This document shows, piece after piece, positions 18,255 to 27,930 of a stretch of DNA of 64,000 bases. This DNA comes from Vibrio gallaecicus (GTDB lineage: Bacteria; Pseudomonadota; Gammaproteobacteria; Enterobacterales; Vibrionaceae): NCBI RefSeq assembly GCF_024347495.1, contig NZ_AP025490.1, positions 2,666,001 to 2,730,000 on the forward strand, read 5' to 3'. The translations under genes and the position numbers were made by a program. Numbering within the stretch: the stretch's first letter is position 1; each line of letters starts with the position of its first letter. Under the pieces are notes generated by a model. It had not been told where the DNA came from. It did no database searches and saw only the letters and a program-made list of their open reading frames with translations.

Positions 18255-19130
18255 ATGACTCTTTACTATGTAGGAATAGATGGCGGTGGTACCTCCTGCC
18301 GAGCTCGAATCAGAGACAACAATGGCATATTAATTGGTGAAGCAAAGAGTGGCAGTGCCAATATTTTACTTGGTGTTGAAGTCGCGATGGCATCTTTAAC
18401 GTCAGCCATTACTGACGCAGCAACGAAAGGTGGGCTTACACTTAGCGATTTTTCTAATATGCATGTCGGTCTTGCTTTAGCTGGAGCAGAACAAAAGTCT
18501 GCATGGATTGACTTTATGAAGCTAGAGCACCCATTCGCAAGCATGACTCTTAATACGGATGCTTATGGCGCGTGTATTGGTGCACATAACGGCAGCGATG
18601 GCGCAATCATGATCGGTGGAACTGGTTCTTGTGGAATCTATCTTCAAGGTAAGACACAACATGTTGTTGGTGGGCGTGAGTTCCCAATATCAGACCAAGG
18701 TGGTGGCGCAGTGATGGGACTACGCCTTATCCAACAAGTACTACTGGCTGAAGATGGTATTCGTGAGAAAACCGCGCTCTCATTACATGTTATGAATCAC
18801 TTCAATAACAACATTGATGAGATCGTATCCTGGTCTAAAACTGCCATTCCAAAAGACTACGGTCAGTTCTCTCCTGTCATTTTTCAACTAGCAAATGAAG
18901 GTGATGAACTTGCCATTGAAATGCTCAAACAAACCGCCGCTGACATTGAAATGTTTATCCTCGCCTTACACCGAAAGGGGGCACAAAAAGTATGCCTGAT
19001 GGGCAGTATCGCTGAACGCATTCTAGATTGGTTATCGCCTCCTGTTCAGCAATGGATCGTACAACCTCAATTTGACGCTATCGAAGGCGCATTGATGTTT
19101 GCCGGTAAACCCGAACACAACTTGTATTAA
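18255..19130 (+). CDS. gspK: Glucosamine kinase GspK (BadF/BadG family)
   Basis: A 291-residue ASKHA-fold kinase. The phosphate-1 loop is GIDGGGTSCRA (residues 7-17), and GGTGSCGIY is the phosphate-2/sugar-binding segment. In Vibrio this operon member phosphorylates glucosamine to GlcN-6-P with ATP. GlcNAc kinases share the fold, so some activity on GlcNAc cannot be excluded. It begins 2 bp after the GH9 stop, consistent with GlcN being the GH9 product. Confidence 0.88.
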   Translation: MTLYYVGIDGGGTSCRARIRDNNGILIGEAKSGSANILLGVEVAMASLTSAITDAATKGGLTLSDFSNMHVGLALAGAEQKSAWIDFMKLEHPFASMTLNTDAYGACIGAHNGSDGAIMIGGTGSCGIYLQGKTQHVVGGREFPISDQGGGAVMGLRLIQQVLLAEDGIREKTALSLHVMNHFNNNIDEIVSWSKTAIPKDYGQFSPVIFQLANEGDELAIEMLKQTAADIEMFILALHRKGAQKVCLMGSIAERILDWLSPPVQQWIVQPQFDAIEGALMFAGKPEHNLY

Positions 19131-19151
19131 CAAGCTATACAAGGAAGGATT

Positions 19152-21068
19152 ATGACATACCGCATCGACTTAGCTGTTTTATCTGAACAAAAGCAAACGT
19201 GCCGCTTTGGTTTAACTGTGCACAACTTAAGTGATATGGATGTGACTGACTGGTCACTGCATTTCGCTTTCGATCGTTTCATTCTTCCTGAAAGCCTTTC
19301 TCAAGGCACTCTCAAACAAGTAGGAAGTTTTTGCTCTTTCACGCCAGATACTACCCAACTGAAGGCGAACAACCATTTCTATTTTGAATTTAGTATCCAG
19401 AGTGCCCCATTTAGATTCTATTCTGATGGCTTAAACGAAGCATTTATTCAATCTCAAGTACAGGGTGAGACTCAGGTATTACCTATCACTATATCGCCAA
19501 TTGTTCTCGCCTCTCCATATAGAGAGTGCAGCACTATTGAGGATGTAGAAAGTGCTCAAATTGCAATAATTCCACAACCAAATTCTTTAACACAAGAGTC
19601 AGGTTCTTTTAGCTTAACTCCTGCCTCGGGCTTATTAGTTAAAACCACACTGGCAACGAACGCGGTCACTTGGCTGACACAAGAGCTCAATGATTGCTTT
19701 GGTTTACACGTTAATGAATCGGCATCTGGTTCTATTACTTTTTCAAGTAATCCAATATTAGATGATGGTGAATACAAACTTTCAGTGACCACTGACGGTG
19801 TATGTATAGAATCAGGAAGCCAATCAGGCTTTACTCATGCGGTCGCAAGTTTCATTCAATTAATCGAAGCTAAACAAGATTCAACCTTCTCAGTTACTAA
19901 CTGCAAAATTGTAGATGAACCTAGATTTAAATATCGCGGAATGATGCTCGATTGTGCGAGACATTTTCACTCCGTCGAACAAGTAAAACGTCTCATTAAC
20001 CAACTTGCGTATTACAAATTCAATGTTTTCCATTGGCACCTAACCGATGACGAAGGGTGGAGAATTGAAATAAAAGCACTGCCAGAGTTGACTGAAATTG
20101 GTGCATGGCGTGGCATAAAACATGCTATCGAGCCTCAATATACGCATTTATCTGAAACCTATGGCGGGTATTACACTCAAGAAGAAATAAAAGATGTGAT
20201 TGCTTTTGCTGAGCAGCGAAGCATTACCATTATCCCTGAAATTGATATTCCTGGTCACTGTCGTGCAGCCATAAAATCTCTGCCACATATGTTGGTTGAA
20301 GATGCGGATACCACTCAATACAAAAGTATTCAGCACTACACCGATAATGTCCTAAACCCGGGGCTAGCAGGTACGTACCAATTCCTTGATACGGTCATTG
20401 AGGAAGTAGCAGCACTCTTCCCTAGTGAACTTATCCATATGGGCGCTGACGAAGTGCCTCATGGCGTGTGGAGCGAAAGCCCAGCAGCGCAGTCAGTTAT
20501 GCAAAAATATGGTTACCAAGATAGCAAGGATCTTCAAGGTCACTTGTTCCGCTATGCCGAAGATAAGTTAAAACAACTAGGCAAGCGAATGGTTGGCTGG
20601 GAAGAAGCGCAGCATGGCAATAAAGTAAGTAAAGAAACAATCATTTATTCATGGCTAAGCGAAGAAGCAGCGGTGAATTGCGCACGACAAGGGTTTGATG
20701 TGGTTCTGCAACCAGGTCAATACACTTATTTAGACATGACTCAAGATTACTCTCCAGAAGAACCAGGCGTTGACTGGGCGTCTGTCATCCCATTAGAGCA
20801 AGCCTATAACTACGAAGCTTTATCAGATATTCCAGAAACAGATCCAATTAGAAAGCGCATTCGTGGAATTCAATGTGCTTTGTGGTGTGAAATTATTACG
20901 AATCAAGAGCGTATGGATTACATGATCCATCCACGATTAGGAGCATTAGCCGAAGGCTGTTGGACCTATAAAAACAACCGAGATTGGTTGAATTACCTAT
21001 CTCGATTAAAAGGGCATTTGCCTCTATTGGACCGTCTCAAAGTTCAATACCGCAACCCTTGGAAATAA
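19152..21068 (+). CDS. GH20 beta-N-acetylhexosaminidase, cytoplasmic
   Basis: A 638-residue family 20 glycosidase that removes terminal GlcNAc from chitooligosaccharides. An N-terminal CHB_HEX-like beta domain (about 1-130) and a GH20b domain precede the TIM barrel. The substrate-assisted catalytic pair is D433-E434 in HMGADEV. FHWHLTDDEGWRIE, the barrel-start signature, is also present. It lacks a signal peptide, so it acts on imported sugars rather than in the periplasm. The ribosome binding site is AGGAAGGA, 21 bp after gspK. Confidence 0.92.
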   Translation: MTYRIDLAVLSEQKQTCRFGLTVHNLSDMDVTDWSLHFAFDRFILPESLSQGTLKQVGSFCSFTPDTTQLKANNHFYFEFSIQSAPFRFYSDGLNEAFIQSQVQGETQVLPITISPIVLASPYRECSTIEDVESAQIAIIPQPNSLTQESGSFSLTPASGLLVKTTLATNAVTWLTQELNDCFGLHVNESASGSITFSSNPILDDGEYKLSVTTDGVCIESGSQSGFTHAVASFIQLIEAKQDSTFSVTNCKIVDEPRFKYRGMMLDCARHFHSVEQVKRLINQLAYYKFNVFHWHLTDDEGWRIEIKALPELTEIGAWRGIKHAIEPQYTHLSETYGGYYTQEEIKDVIAFAEQRSITIIPEIDIPGHCRAAIKSLPHMLVEDADTTQYKSIQHYTDNVLNPGLAGTYQFLDTVIEEVAALFPSELIHMGADEVPHGVWSESPAAQSVMQKYGYQDSKDLQGHLFRYAEDKLKQLGKRMVGWEEAQHGNKVSKETIIYSWLSEEAAVNCARQGFDVVLQPGQYTYLDMTQDYSPEEPGVDWASVIPLEQAYNYEALSDIPETDPIRKRIRGIQCALWCEIITNQERMDYMIHPRLGALAEGCWTYKNNRDWLNYLSRLKGHLPLLDRLKVQYRNPWK

Positions 21069-21128
21069 CGGAAAGCTGAAGACGGTATTACCGCCTCACA
21101 GCACAATAGAATCAATATTAGTACGATC

Positions 21129-21147
21129 AACTGCAAGAAGTGCAGTT
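21129..21147 (+). promoter_or_regulatory. Hairpin before chbP
   Basis: A perfect 7-bp stem AACTGCA (21129-21135) with TGCAGTT (21141-21147) and an AGAAG loop, ending 19 bases before the chbP ATG and just upstream of its ribosome binding site. It is one of a series of U-tract-free hairpins in this operon. Confidence 0.45.
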
Positions 21148-21166
21148 TGTTAAAAAGGATATAACA

Positions 21167-23572
21167 ATGAAATACGGCTATTTCGATAACGATAATCGCG
21201 AATACGTCATCACTCAACCAGACGTACCTGCGCCATGGACAAATTACTTAGGAACGGAGAAGTTCTGTACTGTAATTTCACATAATGCTGGCGGTTATTC
21301 ATTCTACAACTCGCCTGAATATAACCGTGTTACTAAGTTTCGCCCTAACGGTACATTCGACCGTCCTGGGCATTATGTCTACCTTCGTGATGACGAAACT
21401 GGTGACTACTGGTCAATATCATGGCAACCAGTAGCAAAAAGTTTGGATGAAGCTAATTACGAAGTTCGACATGGCTTGTCTTACTCCAAATTTAAGTGTG
21501 AATACAGCGGCATTACGGCAACTAAGACACTATTCATTCCAAAAGGTGAAGATGCTGAAGTATGGGATGTAGTGCTTAAAAACAACACTGACAAGCCACG
21601 TACAATTAGTACTTTCTCATTCGTTGAGTTTTCATTCAGCCACATTCAATCAGATAACCAAAACCATCAAATGTCTTTGTACTCTGCTGGAACTGAATAC
21701 AAAAATGGTGTGCTTGAATACGATCTTTACTACAACACCAATGACTTTGAAGGTTTCTACTACTTAGCTTCTACTTTTGATCCTGATAGCTACGATGGGC
21801 AGCGTGATAATTTCTTAGGCTTGTACCGTGATGAAGCAAACCCAATTGCCGTTGAACAAGGCAAATGTACGAACAGTGCTCAAACCTGTTACAACCACTG
21901 TGGTTCTCTGCACAAACAGTTTGTCATCCAGCCAGGTGAAGAAGTTCGTTTCGCTTATGTGCTAGGCATAGGTAAAGGCAATGGCGAGCGTTTGCGTGAG
22001 AAGTACCAAGATCTTGCTAATGTTGATGCAGCATTCCAAGGCATTAAAGATCACTGGAATGAACGCTGTGAGAAATTCCAAGTAAAATCGCCAAACGAAG
22101 GTTTGGATACCATGATCAATACATGGACGCTTTACCAAGCTGAAACCTGTGTGGTTTGGTCTCGATTTGCTTCTTTCATCGAAGTGGGTGGTCGTACAGG
22201 TTTAGGTTACCGTGATACTGCGCAAGACGCGATTTCGGTCCCTCATGCAAACCCAGAAATGACTCGTAAGCGTATTGTTGATTTACTCCGTGGACAGGTA
22301 AAAGCTGGCTACGGGTTACACCTGTTTGATCCTGATTGGTTTGATCCAGAAAAAGCAGACGTTGAACCATCTAAGTCACCAACCGTTGTACCTACACCAT
22401 CTGATGATGACAAAATTCATGGCATTGATGATACGTGTTCTGATGATCACCTATGGATCGTTCCAACCATCATTAAATATGTGGTTGAGACAGGCGAACA
22501 TAGCTTCTTCGATGAAGTGATTCCTTACGCTGATTCAGGTGAAGCAACTGTCTATGAACATATGAAAGCTGCGCTTAATTTCTCAGCAGAATATGTTGGT
22601 CAAACAGGAATCTGTAAAGGTCTTCGAGCAGACTGGAATGACTGTCTGAACCTAGGTGGTGGCGAGTCCTCTATGGTGTCTTTCCTGCATTTTTGGGCAC
22701 TTCAAGAGTTCCTAGATCTAGCTAAGTTCCGTAAGAACACCGCTGATGTAGAAAAATACACAGAAATGGCAGCAAACGTTCGTGAAGCTTGTGAATCACA
22801 CCTTTGGGATGATGAAGGTGGTTGGTACATCCGTGGCTTAACGAAAAATGGTGAAAAGATTGGTACTGCTCAACAAGCAGAAGGTCGAGTACACCTAGAG
22901 TCAAATACCCTAGCTGTTCTTTCTGGAGCGGTTTCTCAAGAGCGTGGTGAAAAAGCAATGGATGCGGTGGATGAGAATTTATTCTCAGAATACGGTTTAC
23001 ACCTAAATTCACCATCATTCGCTACACCAAATGACGACATTGGTTTCGTGACTCGAGTTTACCAAGGCGTAAAAGAAAATGGAGCAATCTTCTCGCATCC
23101 AAACCCTTGGGCATGGGTTGCAGAAGCAAAACTTGGTCGTGGTGACAGAGCAATGAAGTTCTACGATGCTCTTAACCCTTACAACCAAAATGACATGATC
23201 GAAACACGTTACGCAGAACCATACTCCTACGTGCAATTCATCATGGGTAAAGATCACCAAGACCATGGTAGAGCTAATCACCCTTGGTTAACTGGTACAT
23301 CAGGCTGGGCTTACTTTGCCGTAACTAACTTCATTTTAGGTGTTCGTACTGGCTTTGATGGTTTAACCATCGATCCTTGTATTCCAACAGATTGGCCTGA
23401 ATTTGAAGTATCACGTCAATGGCGAGGAGCAACCTATAACATCACGGTCCAAAACCCAAATTCAGTCAGCAAAGGCGTTAAAACCATTACGGTTAATGGC
23501 GAAGCGGTTGAAGGCACGGTTCCTGTCCTTGAAGAAGGCAGCGTAAACGAAGTGATTGTCGTTTTAGGTTAA
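21167..23572 (+). CDS. chbP: N,N'-diacetylchitobiose phosphorylase (GH94)
   Basis: An 801-residue GH94 enzyme that splits (GlcNAc)2 with phosphate to GlcNAc-1-phosphate and GlcNAc, saving one ATP. The catalytic acid is D492 in RADWNDCLN, the residue number known for the V. proteolyticus enzyme, which has the same length. An N-terminal beta-sandwich (about 1-270) is followed by an (alpha/alpha)6 barrel. The in-frame GTG at 21140 is possible. The ATG at 21167 behind AAAGGAT gives the family start MKYGYFDN. It is cytoplasmic and works with the mutase encoded next. Confidence 0.97.
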   Translation: MKYGYFDNDNREYVITQPDVPAPWTNYLGTEKFCTVISHNAGGYSFYNSPEYNRVTKFRPNGTFDRPGHYVYLRDDETGDYWSISWQPVAKSLDEANYEVRHGLSYSKFKCEYSGITATKTLFIPKGEDAEVWDVVLKNNTDKPRTISTFSFVEFSFSHIQSDNQNHQMSLYSAGTEYKNGVLEYDLYYNTNDFEGFYYLASTFDPDSYDGQRDNFLGLYRDEANPIAVEQGKCTNSAQTCYNHCGSLHKQFVIQPGEEVRFAYVLGIGKGNGERLREKYQDLANVDAAFQGIKDHWNERCEKFQVKSPNEGLDTMINTWTLYQAETCVVWSRFASFIEVGGRTGLGYRDTAQDAISVPHANPEMTRKRIVDLLRGQVKAGYGLHLFDPDWFDPEKADVEPSKSPTVVPTPSDDDKIHGIDDTCSDDHLWIVPTIIKYVVETGEHSFFDEVIPYADSGEATVYEHMKAALNFSAEYVGQTGICKGLRADWNDCLNLGGGESSMVSFLHFWALQEFLDLAKFRKNTADVEKYTEMAANVREACESHLWDDEGGWYIRGLTKNGEKIGTAQQAEGRVHLESNTLAVLSGAVSQERGEKAMDAVDENLFSEYGLHLNSPSFATPNDDIGFVTRVYQGVKENGAIFSHPNPWAWVAEAKLGRGDRAMKFYDALNPYNQNDMIETRYAEPYSYVQFIMGKDHQDHGRANHPWLTGTSGWAYFAVTNFILGVRTGFDGLTIDPCIPTDWPEFEVSRQWRGATYNITVQNPNSVSKGVKTITVNGEAVEGTVPVLEEGSVNEVIVVLG

Positions 23573-23585
23573 TTATCACGGTATG

Positions 23586-23607
23586 GCAGCTTCACCAGTG
23601 GAGCTGC
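23586..23607 (+). promoter_or_regulatory. Hairpin between chbP and the mutase gene
   Basis: A 9-bp stem (23586-23594 with 23599-23607, one T-G pair) with a CCAG loop, starting 14 bases after the chbP stop and without a U-tract. Its location matches the other intercistronic hairpins of the operon. Confidence 0.5.
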
Positions 23608-23639
23608 TACTTAAAAGTGATTTCCAAAAGGATTTTATA

Positions 23640-25052
23640 ATGATCAAATTTGGTACTGGTGGCTGGCGCGCATTCATAGGTGAAGAATTCACTCGTGATA
23701 ACGTACGTTTAGTTGCTCAAGCTCTTGCTAATATCATCAATAACGAAAATGCCGCTAATAACGGGTTTGTTATTGGCTATGACCGACGTTTTTTATCTGA
23801 TAAAGCCGCTTGTTGGTTTGCTGAAGTACTAGCAGCAAATGAAATACCGGTCAGCTTTATTGATAAGTTTGTTCCAACGCCAATCGTAATGTTTAAAGCA
23901 AAAGAGATGGGATGCATTTATTCAGCATGCATTACTGCTTCCCATAACCCAGCAGACTACAATGGTATCAAAATCTTCATCGAAGGTGGACGTGATGCTG
24001 ATGAGATCATCACAGAAAAGATTGAGCAGCAGATAGCAAACCTTACTCAAGAAGATGTAGTTAGGGTCGATTTTGAACAAGCGCTGAATGATAAAACCAT
24101 TCAAGTGATCAACCCAATGAATGAATTTGTCGATTCAATCATTAACTTCATCGATATTGATGCAATAAAAAAAGCAAACCTTCGCGTGCTCATCGACCCT
24201 ATGTTTGGCGTAGCAAAAAATGCCCTTCAGACAGTATTGATCAATGGTCGCTGTGATGTTGATGTGATTAACGATGGCAAAAACCCAGACTTTGGTGGCT
24301 TAATGCCATCACCCAATGCATCTACTTTATATCGACTGAAACACCTTGTAGCGGCTGAAGGTTACGATATAGGCATTGGTACGGATGGTGATGCGGACCG
24401 CCTTGGTATCATTGATGAAAAAGGTAACTTCATTCACCCAAATGAAGTACTACTACTTCTATATTACTACTTGCTGGAATACAAAGGCTGGAAAGGTTCC
24501 GTTGTTCGGAATATCGCCACCACACACCTTCTAGATAAAGTTGCAGCAGATCATGGTGAGAAGAGCTTTGAGGTACCAGTAGGCTTTAAGCATATTAGCT
24601 CCCAAATGGAAGCAGATGACTCCCTACTTGGTGGCGAAAGTTCAGGTGGACTTACCATTCGAGGTCATATCAAAGGTAAAGATGGAGTGTTTGCATCAAG
24701 CCTACTTGTTGAAATGATCAGCGTGACAGGTAAAAAACTCTCTGAAATGCTGGATGAAATCTATTCGAAATATGGCTATGCCTATACAGCAGAAGGCGAT
24801 TGTACGTTCAAGCCCTCTCAAAAAGAGCAGCTTTACACACGCATTTACGTAGAAAAGCAATTGCCAGAATTTGAATATGAGATTGAAAAAGTCAGCTATG
24901 AAGATGGGGCTAAAGTGTACTTTAAAAATGGAGGATGGGTAATTGCTCGCTTCTCAGGCACAGAACCACTTTTAAGAATTTTTGCTGAAATGGAAAACCA
25001 AGAAACTGCCGAGCGAGTTCTTCTGCAGGTTAAAGAGTTCCTATCACTTTAA
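23640..25052 (+). CDS. Phosphohexomutase (GlcNAc-1-P to GlcNAc-6-P, inferred)
   Basis: A 470-residue alpha-D-phosphohexomutase. The phosphoserine is S101 in TASHNPADYNG, metal binding is in GTDGDADRLG, the sugar loop is GGESSGG, and the phosphate loop is RFSGTEPLLR. General annotation would be phosphoglucomutase or phosphomannomutase. Placed last in the chitobiose operon, it most likely converts the GlcNAc-1-P made by ChbP to GlcNAc-6-P for NagA. The ATG at 23640 behind AAAAGGAT is chosen over the upstream in-frame ATG at 23583. Confidence 0.9.
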   Translation: MIKFGTGGWRAFIGEEFTRDNVRLVAQALANIINNENAANNGFVIGYDRRFLSDKAACWFAEVLAANEIPVSFIDKFVPTPIVMFKAKEMGCIYSACITASHNPADYNGIKIFIEGGRDADEIITEKIEQQIANLTQEDVVRVDFEQALNDKTIQVINPMNEFVDSIINFIDIDAIKKANLRVLIDPMFGVAKNALQTVLINGRCDVDVINDGKNPDFGGLMPSPNASTLYRLKHLVAAEGYDIGIGTDGDADRLGIIDEKGNFIHPNEVLLLLYYYLLEYKGWKGSVVRNIATTHLLDKVAADHGEKSFEVPVGFKHISSQMEADDSLLGGESSGGLTIRGHIKGKDGVFASSLLVEMISVTGKKLSEMLDEIYSKYGYAYTAEGDCTFKPSQKEQLYTRIYVEKQLPEFEYEIEKVSYEDGAKVYFKNGGWVIARFSGTEPLLRIFAEMENQETAERVLLQVKEFLSL

Positions 25053-25122
25053 GTACTTCTATATTAAGTACTGGTAGGTAACTCTCAGTCCTCCTTTGAG
25101 GCACCAAAGAAGAACCAATCTT

Positions 25123-25171
25123 GCCCGAAGCCCATAACATATCCAGAGTGTTCATGGTTTCGGGCTTTTTT
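25123..25171 (+). terminator. Chitobiose operon terminator
   Basis: GCCCGAA (25123-25129) pairs with TTCGGGC (25159-25165), extended inward by further pairs, and is followed by TTTTTT. A smaller palindrome AGTACTT/AAGTACT lies just after the mutase stop. The region separates the operon from the convergent fbpC, which ends at 25175. Confidence 0.85.
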
Positions 25172-25174
25172 CAT

Positions 25175-26203
25175 TTAAAAGGCAAGCACACCGTGAGTGT
25201 CCACTTTTACCGCGACAGGTTGCCCCACTTCTAACGCCTCTGCAGAGGTAGCTAATAGCTTTTGTCCATTAGCTTCTATTACGTAACGACAATGATCACC
25301 CATAAACTGCTGCTCTAGAACCGAAATAGTACTTTCAGTGCCGGATGTCACCTGAATATGCTGAGGTCTAAGTAATAGTTCACAGTGAGCTTCTAAGCTT
25401 ATTTCCGTCTGAGGTTTTGCTTCTATTACCCCTAAATCCGTTTCAAACTCTTGCTCTGAAACACGTTTAGCTTTTAGGTAGCTCCCACCACCAAGAAAGT
25501 CAGCTACAAATTTGCTTGATGGCTGGTAATACAACTCTGACGCCGAACCATATTGCTCTATCACACCATAGTTCATTACTGCCATTTTATCCGCGAAGGC
25601 AAATGCTTCTTCACGGCTGTGAGTAACAAAAATGGCTGTCACACCTTGCTTCTTAAAAATCTTACGAATTTCAGAAATCAATTCATGACGAACCTGGGTA
25701 TCGATATTTGAAAATGGTTCATCTAACAAGAGTAAGTCAGGTTTATAAGCGAGTGATCGAGCAATCGCAACACGCTGCTGCTGACCACCTGACAATTGGT
25801 GTGGGTACCTATCGCCAAAGCCATCAAGATGCACAAGTTCAAGCATTTCTTGAACCTTATCTTTTTTAGATTGCTCACTTTCTTTTCGCAGACCAAAAGC
25901 TACATTTTCAAATACCGTTAAGTGCGGAAAAAGAGCGTAGTCTTGGAAAATCATGCCAATATTACGTTGCTCTGGTGGCAACCAATGCTTACCGTCATCA
26001 ATCGTTTGGCAGTTAAGGTTCATAACCCCACTAGTTAATGGTAATAACCCTGCAATTGCTTTTAGAAGGGTTGTTTTACCGCAACCACTTGCACCTAGCA
26101 GGCAAACAATCTCACCATGTTCAACTTCAAGTGACAACGACTCTAGAACTGTTTGAGACTCATACTGACAGGTCAGATCTTTTATTGATAATGCACAGCT
26201 CAT
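25175..26203 (-). CDS. fbpC: Ferric iron ABC transporter ATP-binding protein FbpC
   Basis: A 342-residue ATPase with Walker A GASGCGKTT, signature LSGGQQQR, Walker B LLLLDEPFSN and H-loop VTHSREEA, plus a C-terminal TOBE-like regulatory domain (about 240-342) as in the FbpC/PotA group. It powers Fe3+ import. Its ATG overlaps the fbpB stop by one base (TAATG), so translation is coupled. Confidence 0.93.
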   Translation of the reverse strand: MSCALSIKDLTCQYESQTVLESLSLEVEHGEIVCLLGASGCGKTTLLKAIAGLLPLTSGVMNLNCQTIDDGKHWLPPEQRNIGMIFQDYALFPHLTVFENVAFGLRKESEQSKKDKVQEMLELVHLDGFGDRYPHQLSGGQQQRVAIARSLAYKPDLLLLDEPFSNIDTQVRHELISEIRKIFKKQGVTAIFVTHSREEAFAFADKMAVMNYGVIEQYGSASELYYQPSSKFVADFLGGGSYLKAKRVSEQEFETDLGVIEAKPQTEISLEAHCELLLRPQHIQVTSGTESTISVLEQQFMGDHCRYVIEANGQKLLATSAEALEVGQPVAVKVDTHGVLAF

Positions 26204-27828
26204 TAGTGTTTCTGCTCCAGGGAACGGTTAACGATGACTAAAGGGACTAACCCAACTAAAACGAGTAATACAGCAGGCATTGCTGCCAACTCTAAATGCT
26301 CATCCGATGCATAGTTATAGACATAGGTTGCGAGTGTCTCAAAATTAAATGGTCTCAAAAGCAATGCCGCATTGAGTTCTTTCATTGATTCAATAAACAC
26401 TAAAAGTGCAGCAATTAATGCACCTCGTTTGATCAACGGAAAGTGAACTCGCCATAACATTTGATTGGTATTACACCCCATTGTTTTAGATGCCATATCT
26501 AAAGATGGAGAAACTTTACTCAAGCTACTTTCAATACTGCCAATAGCAACTGCTGAAAAGCGCACCACAAGAGCAAAAATTAGAGCAAACATAGACCCTG
26601 AGAATATTAATCCTGGTCTACCCCACTCCATAGCTTTCGCAATATCATTCACTTTATGATCAAGGAAAATAACCGAGACCATCACACCGATCGCAAGCAC
26701 TGTCCCTGGCACGGCATAGCCTAATGATGAAAACCTCATGAAGCTAGCACTAAGTTTGCTTGGACTCACACGATGATAGAAGTTCACAATTAAAGCGACG
26801 CTTACACCAATAACAGCAGCGCTTACAGAGACATACAAACTATTTAAAGCATAGTCTCTAAATTCAGCAGTCCAGCTCTGTGCAAAATATTTATATGAGT
26901 AAATGCAGAGTTGCATCAATGGCAGAATAAATGCGATACCAACCAAGCCCCAGCACCACAATAATGCTAGCCACTTTTTCCAACCAGTTAACACATATCG
27001 AAAGTCTTCATTACTGCTAAATTGATTTTGAAATAATTTTTGTTTTCGACGGCTATAACGTTCAGCGCTCAGCAACAAAATGACAATTAGTAGCATGATT
27101 GCCGAAATTTTAGCTGCAGCATTGAGATTAGAATAGCCTAGCCATGTGTCATAAACCGCAGTGGTGAGCGTATTAACGGCAAAGTAGCTGACGGTACCAA
27201 AGTCACCAATCGTTTCCATGGCGACGAGAGACAAGCCTACTGCGATGGATGGTCGCACTAAGGGCAAGGATATTCGGCGGAAACTTTCCCAAGGAGAACA
27301 CTTCAAGAGCCGTGCAGATTGCAGTAAAGAAACATTTTGTTCCATAAATGCTGCGCGACAAAGCAGATAAACATAAGGATATAAAACTAATGCTAAAACA
27401 ACTGTCGCACCAGCTAACGTTCGAATATCAGGGAACCAATACTCCCCCGGACCCCAGCCTGTAATATCTCGTAGGAATATCTGGATAGGTCCAGCAAAGT
27501 CGAACCAGTCAGTAAAAATATACCCGATAATGTAACCTGGCATTGCCAATGGAAGAACAAGCGCCCATTGAAGCCATTTTTCACTTGGCAGACGACACAT
27601 CGCCATGAGCCACGCACTTGGAATACCCAAAAGAAGAGTTAAAGCCATAACACCCACCACTAACACAACAGTGTTATAGGCGTAGGTAGGCATGACGGTC
27701 GAAAGAAGATGACTGAACACTTCATCGGTTTCGCCAATGGCAGTATAGAAGATCGCTAAGATCGGCAAAACCAGCAGTAAAGCAAAGCTTCCACTACTGG
27801 TTTTTAATAGAGAGTTTTTTTCTTTCAT
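26203..27828 (-). CDS. fbpB: Ferric iron ABC transporter permease FbpB
   Basis: A 541-residue permease made of two fused BPD_transp_1 modules of about six helices each, as usual for FbpB. Both halves carry an EAA loop (SARLLKCSPWESFRRISLP in the first, ASKTMGCNTNQMLWRVHFP in the second). It forms the inner-membrane channel for iron delivered by FbpA. A terminator-like hairpin separates it from fbpA upstream. Confidence 0.93.
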   Translation of the reverse strand: MKEKNSLLKTSSGSFALLLVLPILAIFYTAIGETDEVFSHLLSTVMPTYAYNTVVLVVGVMALTLLLGIPSAWLMAMCRLPSEKWLQWALVLPLAMPGYIIGYIFTDWFDFAGPIQIFLRDITGWGPGEYWFPDIRTLAGATVVLALVLYPYVYLLCRAAFMEQNVSLLQSARLLKCSPWESFRRISLPLVRPSIAVGLSLVAMETIGDFGTVSYFAVNTLTTAVYDTWLGYSNLNAAAKISAIMLLIVILLLSAERYSRRKQKLFQNQFSSNEDFRYVLTGWKKWLALLWCWGLVGIAFILPLMQLCIYSYKYFAQSWTAEFRDYALNSLYVSVSAAVIGVSVALIVNFYHRVSPSKLSASFMRFSSLGYAVPGTVLAIGVMVSVIFLDHKVNDIAKAMEWGRPGLIFSGSMFALIFALVVRFSAVAIGSIESSLSKVSPSLDMASKTMGCNTNQMLWRVHFPLIKRGALIAALLVFIESMKELNAALLLRPFNFETLATYVYNYASDEHLELAAMPAVLLVLVGLVPLVIVNRSLEQKH

Positions 27829-27894
27829 TAGCCCAATTTACAACAAGGCTTTATGACACATAAATGCGTTTGCAAATACATCTCATATCCCTTT

Positions 27895-27923
27895 AAAAAA
27901 ATAGGGGTACAGTTATACCCCTA
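27895..27923 (-). terminator. Attenuating terminator between fbpA and fbpB
   Basis: On the minus strand, TAGGGGTA and TACCCCTA (27916-27923 and 27902-27909) form a perfect 8-bp stem with a 6-base loop followed by seven T residues. It lies right after the fbpA stop, so most transcripts may end there, giving excess binding protein over permease and ATPase. Confidence 0.82.
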
Positions 27924-27930
27924 GTTCCGA

